Origin: Rossellomorea aquimaris
Lineage (GTDB): Bacteria; Bacillota; Bacilli; Bacillales; Fictibacillaceae
Assembly: GCA_020524245.1 (NCBI GenBank)
Contig: JAIVLN010000002.1
Location: forward strand, 62,001 to 126,000
DNA: 64,000 bases
Direction: 5' to 3'
This document shows, in pieces, positions 1 to 7,962 of this stretch. The number at the start of each line of letters is the position of its first letter. Within the stretch, counting starts at the first letter, position 1. A program made the translations under genes and the position numbers. The notes under the pieces are model-generated. The model had not been told where the DNA came from. It saw only the letters and a list, made by a program, of their open reading frames with translations, and did no database searches.

Positions 1-843
1 GTCCCGCATGCGCTTGATGGCTTCCTTCATTTTCTTGATTTTCTTTTGTTGATCCTGGTAGGCCTGGAATTCGAGCATCATACGCTTTTCTTTTTCTTTT
101 ACAAATGCAGAATAATTGCCTTTATATTGTTCTAGTACCCCAGAATCAATTTCTACCGTTTTAGTTGAAACTGCATCAAGGAAGTAACGATCATGGGAGA
201 TGATGACAACAGCCCCCTGATAGTTTCGGATATACTCTTCCAACCAGTCCAAAGCTTCCATGTCCAGATGGTTGGTCGGTTCATCCAATAACAGCAAGTC
301 AGGTTCCTCAAGCAGTATGGCGGCAAGTCCGACTTTTGTCTGCTCTCCTCCACTGAGCGAGGAGAATTCATGGTCACTCAAGTACTCCAGGCCGAGTCCT
401 TGCATGACCCCTTTGATCTTGGAGTCAATCGCGTATCCATTCAGTTCCTCCAACTTGTCTTGAAGTTTTCCGAATTGCTTGAAGTGCTTCTCCAGCTTAT
501 GTTGTTCATCTGGGTCAGCCATCTTTTCGGTCACTTCCTTCAATTGTTTTTCAATTTCATAGACTTCTTCAAACGATTGTTTCAACATTCCTTCAACGGT
601 GCTTCCAGGCTCCGCAATCGGAATTTGATCCAACATCCCAGTCGCTATGTCCTTTTTATAAGAAATATTACCAGCTTCAATCGTTTCCAACCCTGCAATA
701 CATTTCATGAATGTCGATTTTCCCGCTCCATTCGGACCGATTAGTGCAAGGCGGTCTTTATCATGGATTTGAAGTGAAAGGTCCTGGAAAATCCAAGTAC
801 CTGCATACATTTTACTGATTTCGTTGATAGATGCTACGATCAT
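1..843 (-). CDS. ABC-F family ATPase, 5' part (runs off left edge)
   Basis: The frame is open for 281 codons from ATG at 843 to the window edge, so the C-terminal part is missing. Visible are a Walker A (GPNGAGKST, about residue 38), the ABC signature LSGGEQTKVGLA, a Walker B LLLLDEPTNHLD and the SHDRYFL switch. The EPTNHLD form and the absence of membrane segments mark the soluble ABC-F class, whose members act on ribosomes (translation factors such as EttA, or antibiotic target protection). The charged helix at the end of the visible part is the start of the inter-domain linker. AAAGGAG precedes the ATG. Which ABC-F subfamily this is cannot be decided from half a protein. Confidence 0.9.
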   Translation of the reverse strand, partial: MIVASINEISKMYAGTWIFQDLSLQIHDKDRLALIGPNGAGKSTFMKCIAGLETIEAGNISYKKDIATGMLDQIPIAEPGSTVEGMLKQSFEEVYEIEKQLKEVTEKMADPDEQHKLEKHFKQFGKLQDKLEELNGYAIDSKIKGVMQGLGLEYLSDHEFSSLSGGEQTKVGLAAILLEEPDLLLLDEPTNHLDMEALDWLEEYIRNYQGAVVIISHDRYFLDAVSTKTVEIDSGVLEQYKGNYSAFVKEKEKRMMLEFQAYQDQQKKIKKMKEAIKRMRD

Positions 844-892
844 GAGATTAGTCTCCTTTGATTAGTAAAGTGGATGTACTTCTGAAAAAAAA

Positions 893-934
893 CACAAAAA
901 AAAACCATGAGCAAGCTATACCTGCCCATGGTTT
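893..934 (-). terminator. Rho-independent terminator
   Basis: Arms 902-912 and 924-934 pair (AAACCATGAGC with GCCCATGGTTT, one mismatch). On the minus strand they are followed by a run of T. It ends transcription from the GNAT gene and the small ORF at 973-1098 before the ABC-F gene. Confidence 0.7.
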
Positions 935-972
935 CCGTTCTACATATATAAGGAATCCGGATAAGGTTGTGC

Positions 973-1098
973 TTACGTCTTATTACGTTTCTCATATGGA
1001 AAATTGGACAGACTTCTCCCATCGAACGCAAATTCATGCGTTTGAGAGCGTACTTCGACTGTCAGCCAATCCATCACTGGAAACGTAACTGTAAGCAT
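973..1098 (-). CDS. small hypothetical protein (41 aa)
   Basis: A short frame starts at ATG 1098, preceded by an excellent ribosome site (GGAGGTG, 6 nt spacing), and ends with TAA 13 codons after an FDGRSLSNF segment. It begins MLTVTFPVMDW. No membrane segment or known motif is seen. It lies 71 bp downstream of the GNAT gene on the same strand and upstream of a terminator, so it is probably co-transcribed with it. The call rests on ribosome site and context only. Confidence 0.5.
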   Translation of the reverse strand: MLTVTFPVMDWLTVEVRSQTHEFAFDGRSLSNFPYEKRNKT

Positions 1099-1169
1099 AC
1101 CTTACACCTCCTAATTTCAAATCGTCACTACTTGAATATTACCTGAAAAATCCAACAACTTCAAGAGCG

Positions 1170-1958
1170 TTATACCGTTTTATGCCACATCGTCCATTTT
1201 CCGATATCCATGAAGCCTAACCTTTTATAGATGGAACCCGCTGCTGGATTATCATAGAATAAACAAAGGGTTTTGCCTTCCTTCAACACATCTTCACATA
1301 AGGCACTCAGACATTTGGATGCCAGACCTTGATTACGATACTCAATATCCGTACAAACCCCGACAATCATTGCAGATACTGAATTTTCAGCTGTCGTGGA
1401 AACACTTGCAATCGCCTTGTCTATTTCTTTCATGAAATACGTGCGACCACTTTTCGTTTCAATGGTATGAACCATGCTTTCCCTTGTAGCGCTGGATTCG
1501 CTGAATTCTTCTATACTCCCTCTTAAAGTGAAGATTGCATCCACATCTTCAACGGTTGCCAGACGAATGTCGAGTCGCTCGTTCGTTTCCTCCAATGAAT
1601 TTGAATCAAGCAGTTCGGCAAAATGCATGCTCCGTTTCTTACCCGTTGGGATGTAATCATCAAACTGTTGAATGATTTCTTCTTTACCGGATAGGATTTT
1701 AAAATGGTCATCGTTCGAGATGATCTCCGCAAATCCTTGTACATCAAATGAGCCTTTTGCATAAGGAAGAAAATTCTCTTTATAGCGTAAAAGAACAGCA
1801 ATGAGTTCTTCGTCCTTCCATTCTCCCCAAATCTGTTGAAAATCTGTTTCATATCCGAAGTTTTCCAAGTCCCCTATGATGAATAGGTTCATTGCCCGTT
1901 CTTCGGTCAACAGTTCCATCACTTTTGTGTGATCCTTTTCTGTCAATTTTCGGATCAT
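1170..1958 (-). CDS. GNAT family N-acetyltransferase (two-part, 262 aa)
   Basis: The C-terminal half (about residues 130-262) is a GNAT fold. It contains the acetyl-CoA-binding segment VGVCTDIEYRNQGLASKCLSALC (motif A, RNQGLA) and the motif B end LCLFYDNPAAGSIYKRLGF. The N-terminal 120 residues look like the degenerate GNAT-like domain found in paired acetyltransferases. The protein should be soluble and use acetyl-CoA, but the substrate is unknown. The start ATG at 1958 follows AAGGGAG with short spacing. The gene stands alone apart from the small downstream ORF. Confidence 0.85.
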   Translation of the reverse strand: MIRKLTEKDHTKVMELLTEERAMNLFIIGDLENFGYETDFQQIWGEWKDEELIAVLLRYKENFLPYAKGSFDVQGFAEIISNDDHFKILSGKEEIIQQFDDYIPTGKKRSMHFAELLDSNSLEETNERLDIRLATVEDVDAIFTLRGSIEEFSESSATRESMVHTIETKSGRTYFMKEIDKAIASVSTTAENSVSAMIVGVCTDIEYRNQGLASKCLSALCEDVLKEGKTLCLFYDNPAAGSIYKRLGFMDIGKWTMWHKTV

Positions 1959-2291
1959 CTCTCCCTTGCCCCCTCCAAAATGGTATTAAGACCATTTTAC
2001 AGATCAGGAAAAATCATGCAACCCTTTTCAGGAAATATATTTTGCAGTTGGGTCACTTGCTTTTTCAAAATTCCTTCTTGCATTCTTCACTGCTCTTTGA
2101 ATCATTTTGCGTTCGTCAACTTCCTATTCCTTTATATTCGTAAACCCTTTTCTCTTCGACAGATAAAGGGTAATATTGTACGTAACCGATTGCCAGCTTC
2201 AATCATCTATCTGCCTCCCAAGGAAACTCCCTAATCAGACCATTAAATACGAAACATTATAAGGATTGAATGATAAATGGAGGTTCTACAT
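1959..2291. other. intergenic region between divergent genes, no gene seen
   Basis: This 330-bp stretch separates the minus-strand acetyltransferase from the plus-strand membrane protein and must hold both promoters. I could not assign a convincing -35/-10 pair and found no supported open frame. Confidence 0.5.
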
Positions 2292-2726
2292 ATGCAAAAT
2301 CAGTCAACGTTGAGGTATTTTCTTTATTTGTTGTTATACGGAGCTATTCTCCTCATCGGGTTCAATATCGAGTCCAGATTGCACGTACAGGCTGAACAAA
2401 ATTTCTTGCTGACGCCGGTTTTCTATTACTCTATCCTTTTTCCAACCTTATTCGGTGCATTGATTGCAATACCATTCAGGAAATTATCGTTTAGAAAGAG
2501 AAAATCTTGGTCCTACAATTGGCGTAAAAGCCTTGTATTTGGAATTCCTTCTCTATTCGTACTTTTATTTCCTGCTTATTATTTCACCCTGCTTTCCTGG
2601 GGAGACTTCATGGGATTTGCGAATATTCTCTTCGGTAATGAGAGATTGCACTTTGTTTCCGGAATCGTGCTGGGATTTAGTATGATTTATAGTGTAGAAG
2701 AAAAGGAGGAAAATTATGAAACTTGA
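2292..2726 (+). CDS. membrane protein of unknown function (144 aa)
   Basis: Four hydrophobic segments can be seen: YFLYLLLYGAILLIGF, the FYYSILFPTLFGALIAI stretch, LVFGIPSLFVLLFPAYYF, and FVSGIVLGFSMIY. A basic loop (FRKLSFRKRKSW) lies in the middle, so this should be a small integral membrane protein. ATG 2292 is chosen over the upstream in-frame ATG because GGAGG sits 8 nt before it. The end overlaps the start of the methyltransferase gene by 11 bp, indicating an operon. I do not recognise the family. Confidence 0.7.
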   Translation: MQNQSTLRYFLYLLLYGAILLIGFNIESRLHVQAEQNFLLTPVFYYSILFPTLFGALIAIPFRKLSFRKRKSWSYNWRKSLVFGIPSLFVLLFPAYYFTLLSWGDFMGFANILFGNERLHFVSGIVLGFSMIYSVEEKEENYET

Positions 2727-3342
2727 AACCTATATCCAAACGTTGTTCACTTCTCAAGATGTGGATTATGAAAGAATCAATCAAATCATGATAGAGACAG
2801 GAATGCCGACGATCTCCGTGTCTCCGGAAACAGGAAAACTACTGACGTTGCTTGTAAAAATATCGGGTGCTAAAAACTTGCTAGAAATCGGAGCTCTGGG
2901 TGGATACAGCGGAATCTGTCTCCTTAGAGGAAATGAAGATGCCAAGCTTGTTTCTTTAGAATTGGAACAACTATACGCCAATGTAGCCAAGAGAAATGTA
3001 GAAGAGGCAGGTTATCGAGAAAAGGTGTCGTACAAAGTCGGTCCTGCCCTCGATTCATTAAACGAATTGAAAGAAAAGGCTGAGACGTATGATTTCTTCT
3101 TCATCGATGCAGATAAAGGAAACTATACCCATTACTTAGACCTTTGTATCCAACTCGCGAGTCCAGGGGCGATCATCGCTGCCGACAATACGTTATGGGA
3201 CGGCAAAGTATTGGAAGAACATCCGACAGACCAAGATACACTCGCGTTACAAAAGTACAACGATCAAGTTGCCCACCATCCTCGGTTAGAAAGTATCCTC
3301 ATACCGATTGGGGATGGCCTAACCATCGCAAGGGTCAAATGA
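2716..3342 (+). CDS. SAM-dependent O-methyltransferase (208 aa)
   Basis: This is a class I methyltransferase of the catechol/caffeoyl-CoA O-methyltransferase-like family (YrrM type). The SAM-binding motif LEIGALGGYSGI is at about residues 56-67, the acidic segment VSLELEQ follows, and FFIDADKGNY matches the metal-binding region of this family. Length is typical (about 210). It should transfer methyl from SAM to a hydroxyl, with divalent metal. The substrate cannot be inferred. AAAGGAGG precedes the ATG inside the upstream gene, so translation is probably coupled. A strong terminator follows directly. Confidence 0.88.
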   Translation: MKLETYIQTLFTSQDVDYERINQIMIETGMPTISVSPETGKLLTLLVKISGAKNLLEIGALGGYSGICLLRGNEDAKLVSLELEQLYANVAKRNVEEAGYREKVSYKVGPALDSLNELKEKAETYDFFFIDADKGNYTHYLDLCIQLASPGAIIAADNTLWDGKVLEEHPTDQDTLALQKYNDQVAHHPRLESILIPIGDGLTIARVK

Positions 3343-3348
3343 CGTTTC

Positions 3349-3385
3349 AGAGCAATGCATTCAATCGTGCATTGCTCTTTTTTTT
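3349..3385 (+). terminator. Rho-independent terminator
   Basis: Perfect 11-bp arms (AGAGCAATGCA, 3349-3359, with TGCATTGCTCT, 3368-3378) are followed by eight T. It ends the membrane protein/methyltransferase operon. Confidence 0.9.
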
Positions 3386-3512
3386 GTAATTCAGCTTACA
3401 AAATGACATCTTTCGTCCTAATTATCTTTAAAACTACAATATTTTTGGAGGAAAACCCGACCCTTTATTGAAATTTTAAAAATAGAACTTTTGCTCAAAA
3501 GGGGGGACAACT

Positions 3513-5693
3513 GTGGGTACACCACTCGAAGGAGATGTAACAAAAGAATATCTCCAAGATATGATAAAAAATATGAACGCCATCGTGTTCATTTTCCATA
3601 AAAATGAGGAAGGTCAATTTGTCCATACCTTTTGTGAAGGACGAATACTTGAGCAAATGAAGTTACTAACTGAAGAGGTTGTCGGTCATCGTTTAGAGGA
3701 TTTCATGCCTGAAGAATCCGCTGCTGAAAAGCATGCGATGTATGTACGTGCGTGGAACGGTGAAACACTTTCTTATGAAGGCGTTTCCCGTAATGTACAT
3801 TACATCGTGAACCTAAGCCCCGTCTATAAAGGTGAAAAGGTCGTTGAAGTCATTGGTACGCTTGTCGATATCGAAGATCGAATCGAGAAAGAGCACAAGT
3901 TGATCACCAATGAACAACACTTCAAATCCTTCTTCACCTACAATCCTGATCCTATCTTCTCACTAGACATAAATGGTTATTTCACAAGTGTAAATTCTGC
4001 AGGGGAACAATTGACTGGACACTCGGAAGAGCAGATGAAGCAACGTACGTTCATACCATACATTACGGAAGACCATCAGATGAATGTATTAAAATACTTT
4101 CAACGTGTCATAAGGGGCGAATCCCTCACCTTCCGATGCGCGATCCATAACACGAATAAGGAACGACGAGAACTTAGAATCACAGCAGTGCCAACGGTTG
4201 TAAATGGTGAAATAACAGGCGTATATGGTACAGCAAGGGATATTACCGAACAGCTGAGGGACCGTGCAGCACTGGAATTAAGTGAACAACGTCATCGGAT
4301 TCTAGTCGAACATTCTCCGATCGCAATTGCGGTACATGTCGATGGGGTTTTGAAATATGCGAATCCTGCGTTTGTTTCGTTGTTTAAAGCAGATCACAAG
4401 AATAATTTGATCGGTTTGTCCAAATGGGAACTGATTCCAAGTGATTACCATGACTATATTTCGACGCTGGAAGAGACATTAGAATTCATGGAGTTCGGTT
4501 ACCGTCGACGAGAGAGTAAGATTCGGAGATTGGACGGGATGATTCTTGATGTTGAAGTGACCGCTATGCCCATTTCTTTTGAAGGCGAAAAAAGTGTATT
4601 GGTCATGCTATCCAATATTAGTGAACGAAAAAAAGTCGAACAAAAAATTGAAAAAATCCACCGTCAAAATGAATTGATCTTGAATACAGCTGGTGACGGG
4701 ATATTAAGTATCTCAAATGTTATGTCAATCGATTTTGCGAACGATGCAGCACTCGGTCTTCTTGGGTGGACCCGTTCTGAACTCATCGGTAGGAATGTGT
4801 CGATGTTATTCCGCTCTTCTGAACTCTTAGGCAAATTCAACGTAAACGAACCGAGCCAATCCATCCATAAAGAACGGAATATACACATTATGTTGAAAAA
4901 TGGGGGTCACATTGTAGCAGATATCACCATCACACCGATTCTTGAAGAAGCGGATCGTATCGGTACGGTCCTTGTGATCAAAGACGTCACTCAACAGCAG
5001 AAGTTGGATGAACTGATGATTCGTTCAGACAAATTATCAGTACTTGGTGAATTGGCGGCAGGTATCGCTCACGAGATCCGGAATCCTTTGACCTCATTGA
5101 AAGGCTTCATTCAATTGATCCAGTCTGTCACAGAAAATAAATATGAGGATTACTGCAATATCATGTTAGATGAACTTGAACGAGTGAACGGAATCGTCGG
5201 GGAATTTTTGATGTTGGCAAAACCTCAACATGCTGCATTGTCATTACAAAATCCGATTCAATTGATGAAGGATGTCGTTTCCTTTTTGAAGTCAGAAGCG
5301 CTCTTGAACAATGTCGATCTTCACGAAGATTACATAGAGGAAGAGGTCTGCCTGATCGGGGAAGGAAGTCAATTGAAGCAAGTGTTCATCAACTTGCTGA
5401 AAAACGCTATTGAATCCATGGAATCTGGAGGGAACATACACATTACAGCAACGAAACGGAAAGAACACCGTTTGCAGATCACCATCCAGGACGAAGGATG
5501 TGGAATTGAAGCTAACCGGCTCACTACTCTCGGACAGCCTTTCTACACGACGAAAGATCGAGGAACTGGCTTGGGGCTTATGATTTGCTACAAGATCATT
5601 GAAAATCATCATGGCAAACTTACATTCAACAGCGAGATCAATGTCGGGACAACGGTTGAAATCCTCCTGCCGATTGAAGGAACCGAGGTTTAA
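3513..5693 (+). CDS. multi-PAS sensor histidine kinase, sporulation-kinase-like (726 aa)
   Basis: Four PAS-type sensor units occupy about residues 10-495, with recognisable linkers such as GTARDITEQLRDRAALE and VMLSNISERKKVEQ. A HisKA domain follows with phospho-acceptor H520 (AGIAHEIRNPLTSLKGF), then the HATPase_c N box (FINLLKNAIES), G1 (DEGCGI) and G2 (GTGLGLMI). There is no membrane segment, so it is cytosolic. The HEIRNPLTSLKGF signature is shared with Bacillus KinA/KinE-type kinases that feed Spo0F. No response regulator is adjacent, as is usual for orphan phosphorelay kinases. The start is GTG 3513 behind GGGGGG. The sporulation role is an inference. Confidence 0.87.
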   Translation: MGTPLEGDVTKEYLQDMIKNMNAIVFIFHKNEEGQFVHTFCEGRILEQMKLLTEEVVGHRLEDFMPEESAAEKHAMYVRAWNGETLSYEGVSRNVHYIVNLSPVYKGEKVVEVIGTLVDIEDRIEKEHKLITNEQHFKSFFTYNPDPIFSLDINGYFTSVNSAGEQLTGHSEEQMKQRTFIPYITEDHQMNVLKYFQRVIRGESLTFRCAIHNTNKERRELRITAVPTVVNGEITGVYGTARDITEQLRDRAALELSEQRHRILVEHSPIAIAVHVDGVLKYANPAFVSLFKADHKNNLIGLSKWELIPSDYHDYISTLEETLEFMEFGYRRRESKIRRLDGMILDVEVTAMPISFEGEKSVLVMLSNISERKKVEQKIEKIHRQNELILNTAGDGILSISNVMSIDFANDAALGLLGWTRSELIGRNVSMLFRSSELLGKFNVNEPSQSIHKERNIHIMLKNGGHIVADITITPILEEADRIGTVLVIKDVTQQQKLDELMIRSDKLSVLGELAAGIAHEIRNPLTSLKGFIQLIQSVTENKYEDYCNIMLDELERVNGIVGEFLMLAKPQHAALSLQNPIQLMKDVVSFLKSEALLNNVDLHEDYIEEEVCLIGEGSQLKQVFINLLKNAIESMESGGNIHITATKRKEHRLQITIQDEGCGIEANRLTTLGQPFYTTKDRGTGLGLMICYKIIENHHGKLTFNSEINVGTTVEILLPIEGTEV

Positions 5694-5775
5694 AATCCTT
5701 TCGATTGGGTATCTGTAAAGGTGACTGACAAAATTGACATCAGGCTCGTTTCCATATTTTATTGCCATAGAATTA

Positions 5776-5850
5776 CAAAGGGGAGTAGCTTTAACGGTCA
5801 TGTCGTCATTTCAGAGGTCTTCCTCTCGGCATGTTCGGCAACTCTACGTT
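5776..5850 (+). promoter_or_regulatory. yybP-ykoY (Mn2+) riboswitch
   Basis: The leader contains AAGGGGAGTAGC (5777-5790) and the matching GGCAACTCTACG (5837-5848). These are the conserved P1/L1 and L3 elements of the yybP-ykoY RNA, with a C/T-rich arm between. It lies directly upstream of a TerC-family gene, a classic target of this class, and is followed by an intrinsic terminator. By established knowledge of the class, Mn2+ binding favours read-through. Confidence 0.85.
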
Positions 5851-5856
5851 GTTAGC

Positions 5857-5889
5857 AAGACCTTTGCCTCTCATGGTAAGGTCTTTTTT
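5857..5889 (+). terminator. expression-platform terminator of the Mn riboswitch
   Basis: Arms AAGACCTT (5857-5864) and AAGGTCTT (5878-5885) run into six T. It sits between the aptamer and the terC start, so it is the likely attenuator that Mn2+ binding disrupts. Confidence 0.8.
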
Positions 5890-5952
5890 GTTTATTAAGA
5901 CTTGAACCATTTGAGGGATTCGAGTCTTTTCCATTTTGAAAGGAGTCATCTT

Positions 5953-6768
5953 ATGGATTCATTATGGTTGGAGTATGCCTGGACCTTACTCATTCTGATT
6001 GGTCTTGAAGGCTTACTTTCTGCTGACAACGCCCTCGTAATGGCTGTAATGGTCAAACATTTACCGAAAGAACAACGCAAGAAAGCCTTGTTTTATGGAA
6101 TACTAGGTGCTTTTGTCTTCCGATTCGCTGCTCTGTTTGCAATAACGTTTCTAGTGAATGTTTGGCAGGTGCAAGCCATTGGTGCTGCATACTTGATTTA
6201 TATCGGAGTCAAACATATCTACAAACAACGGAAGAAAAATCAACAAGAAGAAGATGACGAGGCTGTAAAATCGGGTCAGATGGTCGGTGCGAAGGGCTTT
6301 TGGAAAACGGTCATCCAAGTCGAGCTTGCCGATATCGCATTCGCAGTTGACTCGATTCTGGCTGCCGTTGCATTAGCGATTGCTCTTCCTGAAACCCCGC
6401 TGCCGAAAATCGGAGGCATGGACGGCGGACAATTCGCCGTCATATTCCTGGGTGGTTTGATTGGATTGATGTTGATCAGAACGGCTGCCACGTATATTTC
6501 CAAAGTGCTGAAACAACGTCCAGGGCTTGAAACCGCTGCTTATCTCATTGTCATCTGGGTGGGTGTGAAGCTCATCATCCACACGATCGCCCATCCGAAT
6601 GTCGGGTGGATTGACAAGCACTTCACTCATAGCATCGGTTGGAAATTGACATTCTACGGTATACTACTTGCCATTGCGATTGGCGGGTGGTTCTTATCCG
6701 GACAACAGAAACAGTCAGACAACCAAGGCAGGAAGAATTCTTCCAAGCACGAACCAGAAAATGCATAA
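5953..6768 (+). CDS. TerC family integral membrane protein (271 aa)
   Basis: The protein starts MDSLWLEYAWTLLILIGLEG and carries the family hallmark LSADNALVMAVMV with the conserved membrane Asp. A second half repeats the pattern (IAFAVDSILAAVALA), with about seven membrane helices overall. TerC proteins such as YkoY/MeeY act at the membrane in Mn2+ export or metalation of secreted enzymes. The riboswitch upstream supports a manganese role. ATG 5953 is preferred because AAAGGAG lies 7 nt upstream; an upstream in-frame start would fall in the leader. The C-terminus is charged and cytosolic. Confidence 0.9.
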   Translation: MDSLWLEYAWTLLILIGLEGLLSADNALVMAVMVKHLPKEQRKKALFYGILGAFVFRFAALFAITFLVNVWQVQAIGAAYLIYIGVKHIYKQRKKNQQEEDDEAVKSGQMVGAKGFWKTVIQVELADIAFAVDSILAAVALAIALPETPLPKIGGMDGGQFAVIFLGGLIGLMLIRTAATYISKVLKQRPGLETAAYLIVIWVGVKLIIHTIAHPNVGWIDKHFTHSIGWKLTFYGILLAIAIGGWFLSGQQKQSDNQGRKNSSKHEPENA

Positions 6769-6774
6769 TCATCG

Positions 6775-6808
6775 AAAAGGGAAGACTCCAGTGCGAGCCT
6801 TCCCTTTT
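6775..6808. terminator. bidirectional terminator between terC and cotJC
   Basis: Arms AAAAGGGAAG (6775-6784) and CTTCCCTTTT (6799-6808) are complementary. They serve terC on the plus strand and the cotJC 3' part on the minus strand. Confidence 0.8.
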
Positions 6809-6820
6809 GTTATTTAGCGC

Positions 6821-7165
6821 TCAGAAAATCTTCTTCCGATCCCGCTCTTCTTTTAAAATCTCAACAGCTTCCCTGAATCGTTGAGAATGGATGATTTCCC
6901 GTTCTCTTAAAAAACTCAAGCTATCATTCAAATCCGGATCATCACTCATGTTGATGATCCACTGATAGGTAGCACGAGCCTTTTCCTCAGCTGCAATATC
7001 TTCATACAGATCGGCGATTGGATCCCCTTTTGCAGCAATGTAGCTCGCTGTCCAAGGAACACCGGCAGCATTACTATAAAATAAAGCACCATCATGGTTT
7101 GCATAATGCTCCCCTAAGCCAGCTTCCTTCATTTCTTCCGGGGTTGCGTCTTTTGTCAGCTTATA
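6821..7165 (-). CDS. cotJC: cotJC, 3' portion of a gene split by an inserted element
   Basis: These are codons 77-189 of the manganese-catalase-like spore coat protein CotJC. It starts abruptly at the Lys codon in the TTATA core and continues LTKDATPEEMKEAGLGEHY to the natural stop. It holds the second half of the di-metal ligand set: the Glu pair in DIAAEEKARATYQ (135/136 of the joined protein) and His168 in EIIHSQRF. The frame continues upstream into the element to 7243, but only to a TTG with no ribosome site, so this part is not expected to be translated alone. Joined to the 5' part at 14559-14788 it gives exactly 189 residues, the usual CotJC length. Confidence 0.93.
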   Translation of the reverse strand, partial: YKLTKDATPEEMKEAGLGEHYANHDGALFYSNAAGVPWTASYIAAKGDPIADLYEDIAAEEKARATYQWIINMSDDPDLNDSLSFLREREIIHSQRFREAVEILKEERDRKKIF

Positions 7166-7186
7166 GATAAATACTATTATGCAACC
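7142..7186. other. left attachment site of the cotJC intervening element
   Basis: On the plus strand: GGTTGC (7142-7147), 13 nt, TTATA core (7161-7165), 15 nt, GCAACC (7181-7186). The left arm is chromosomal (cotJC coding) and the right arm belongs to the element. The symmetric centre predicts crossover at the TT (7161-7162). Confidence 0.85.
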
Positions 7187-7189
7187 TTT

Positions 7190-7228
7190 TAAAAATAAAA
7201 AAAGATTACCTCCAAAATGAAGGTAATC
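7190..7228 (-). terminator. terminator just inside the left end of the element
   Basis: GATTACCT (7204-7211) pairs with AGGTAATC (7221-7228), and the minus strand continues with seven T and more T-rich sequence. It ends the small gene at 7206-7352 and shields the cotJC 3' part from transcription out of the element. Confidence 0.8.
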
Positions 7229-7352
7229 CCATTGCAACCTCAATAAATCTTTTTACATCTAAGTCGCCTACATCTGTTACTTTTCCTAATCCCTCTATAA
7301 TAACAGTCTTATCATCTACAATTATAACTTTACTCTCACAGTGTTTTTTCAT
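7206..7352 (-). CDS. small element-encoded protein (48 aa)
   Basis: The frame starts at ATG 7352 (MKKHCESKVIIVDDKTV) and ends FIEVAMGLPSFWR, with the stop inside the terminator hairpin. It is mixed charge and not membrane-like. The ribosome site is weak (GGTG about 6 nt upstream). It is the element's leftmost gene and points toward the cotJC 3' part. Function is unknown. A recombination accessory role is possible but unsupported. Confidence 0.5.
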   Translation of the reverse strand: MKKHCESKVIIVDDKTVIIEGLGKVTDVGDLDVKRFIEVAMGLPSFWR

Positions 7353-7478
7353 GCTGTTCACCGTCCCTAATCAAATGTATGAAGGTTAAGGATTGTCTGA
7401 TAACCTCCGCAAAGATGAACTTGCAAATATGGAACGGAATGAGACATTGATTTTAAAAAAATTAAAAATCCACCTGTA

Positions 7479-7506
7479 TTGCATAACGTTTTCTTAAACA
7501 TAGTAT
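7479..7506 (+). promoter_or_regulatory. candidate sigma-A promoter for the left element operon
   Basis: TTGCAT (7479-7484) and TAGTAT (7501-7506) are spaced 16 nt, upstream of the HTH gene. A short ATGGCA/TGCCAT hairpin with a T run (7538-7560) follows and may attenuate it. Confidence 0.35.
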
Positions 7507-7615
7507 TAGGGAAGCTAAGGACAATGAGAGTAAAAGTATGGCACAATGCCATGCCTTTTTTATTTGGCTTATCACTCCCTATTTTCAGAACTATACAAGG
7601 GAGGTGAATGAAAAC

Positions 7616-7894
7616 ATGTATACAGTAAACAGTCGATTACCATATAAGATGGAATACGATCACAGGTTTATTAAATACATTAGACACGCTAGAAATAAGA
7701 CACAAGGTGAATTTAGCCAATTTATGAATGTGGACACTAGTACAATAGGAAAATTAGAACGAGGCAATTTAGAATTCACGCCTTATTACCATGAGAAACT
7801 AAAGGACGCTATCAAGCGTTTGAGAATAAGTAATGTGGAACTAGTGTCTATCAAAAACATTATTGAAATGAAACAAAGGAAAGGTTACAAGTAA
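7616..7894 (+). CDS. XRE-like helix-turn-helix DNA-binding protein (92 aa)
   Basis: The segment HARNKTQGEFSQFMNVDTSTIGKLERGNLEF (about residues 24-54) has the spacing of an XRE/Cro-type helix-turn-helix with the typical ending 'S-T-I-x-K-L-E-R-G'. ATG 7616 is chosen because AAGGGAGGTG lies 10 nt upstream. The longer in-frame start at 7538 would fall in a hairpin. It is the first gene of the element's plus-strand group and could be its master regulator. Confidence 0.75.
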   Translation: MYTVNSRLPYKMEYDHRFIKYIRHARNKTQGEFSQFMNVDTSTIGKLERGNLEFTPYYHEKLKDAIKRLRISNVELVSIKNIIEMKQRKGYK

Positions 7895-7962
7895 CGTAAA
7901 AACGTAATACTGTTTATGCTTGTAATAGGTATGGAAGTAACTATTTTTGGGGGTATAGAAAA

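Noticed and set aside
6821-7243. A 140-residue protein starting inside the element and running into the cotJC 3' part
   Set aside because: The start is a TTG without a ribosome site, inside the terminator and small-ORF region; the real reading comes from cotJC after joining.
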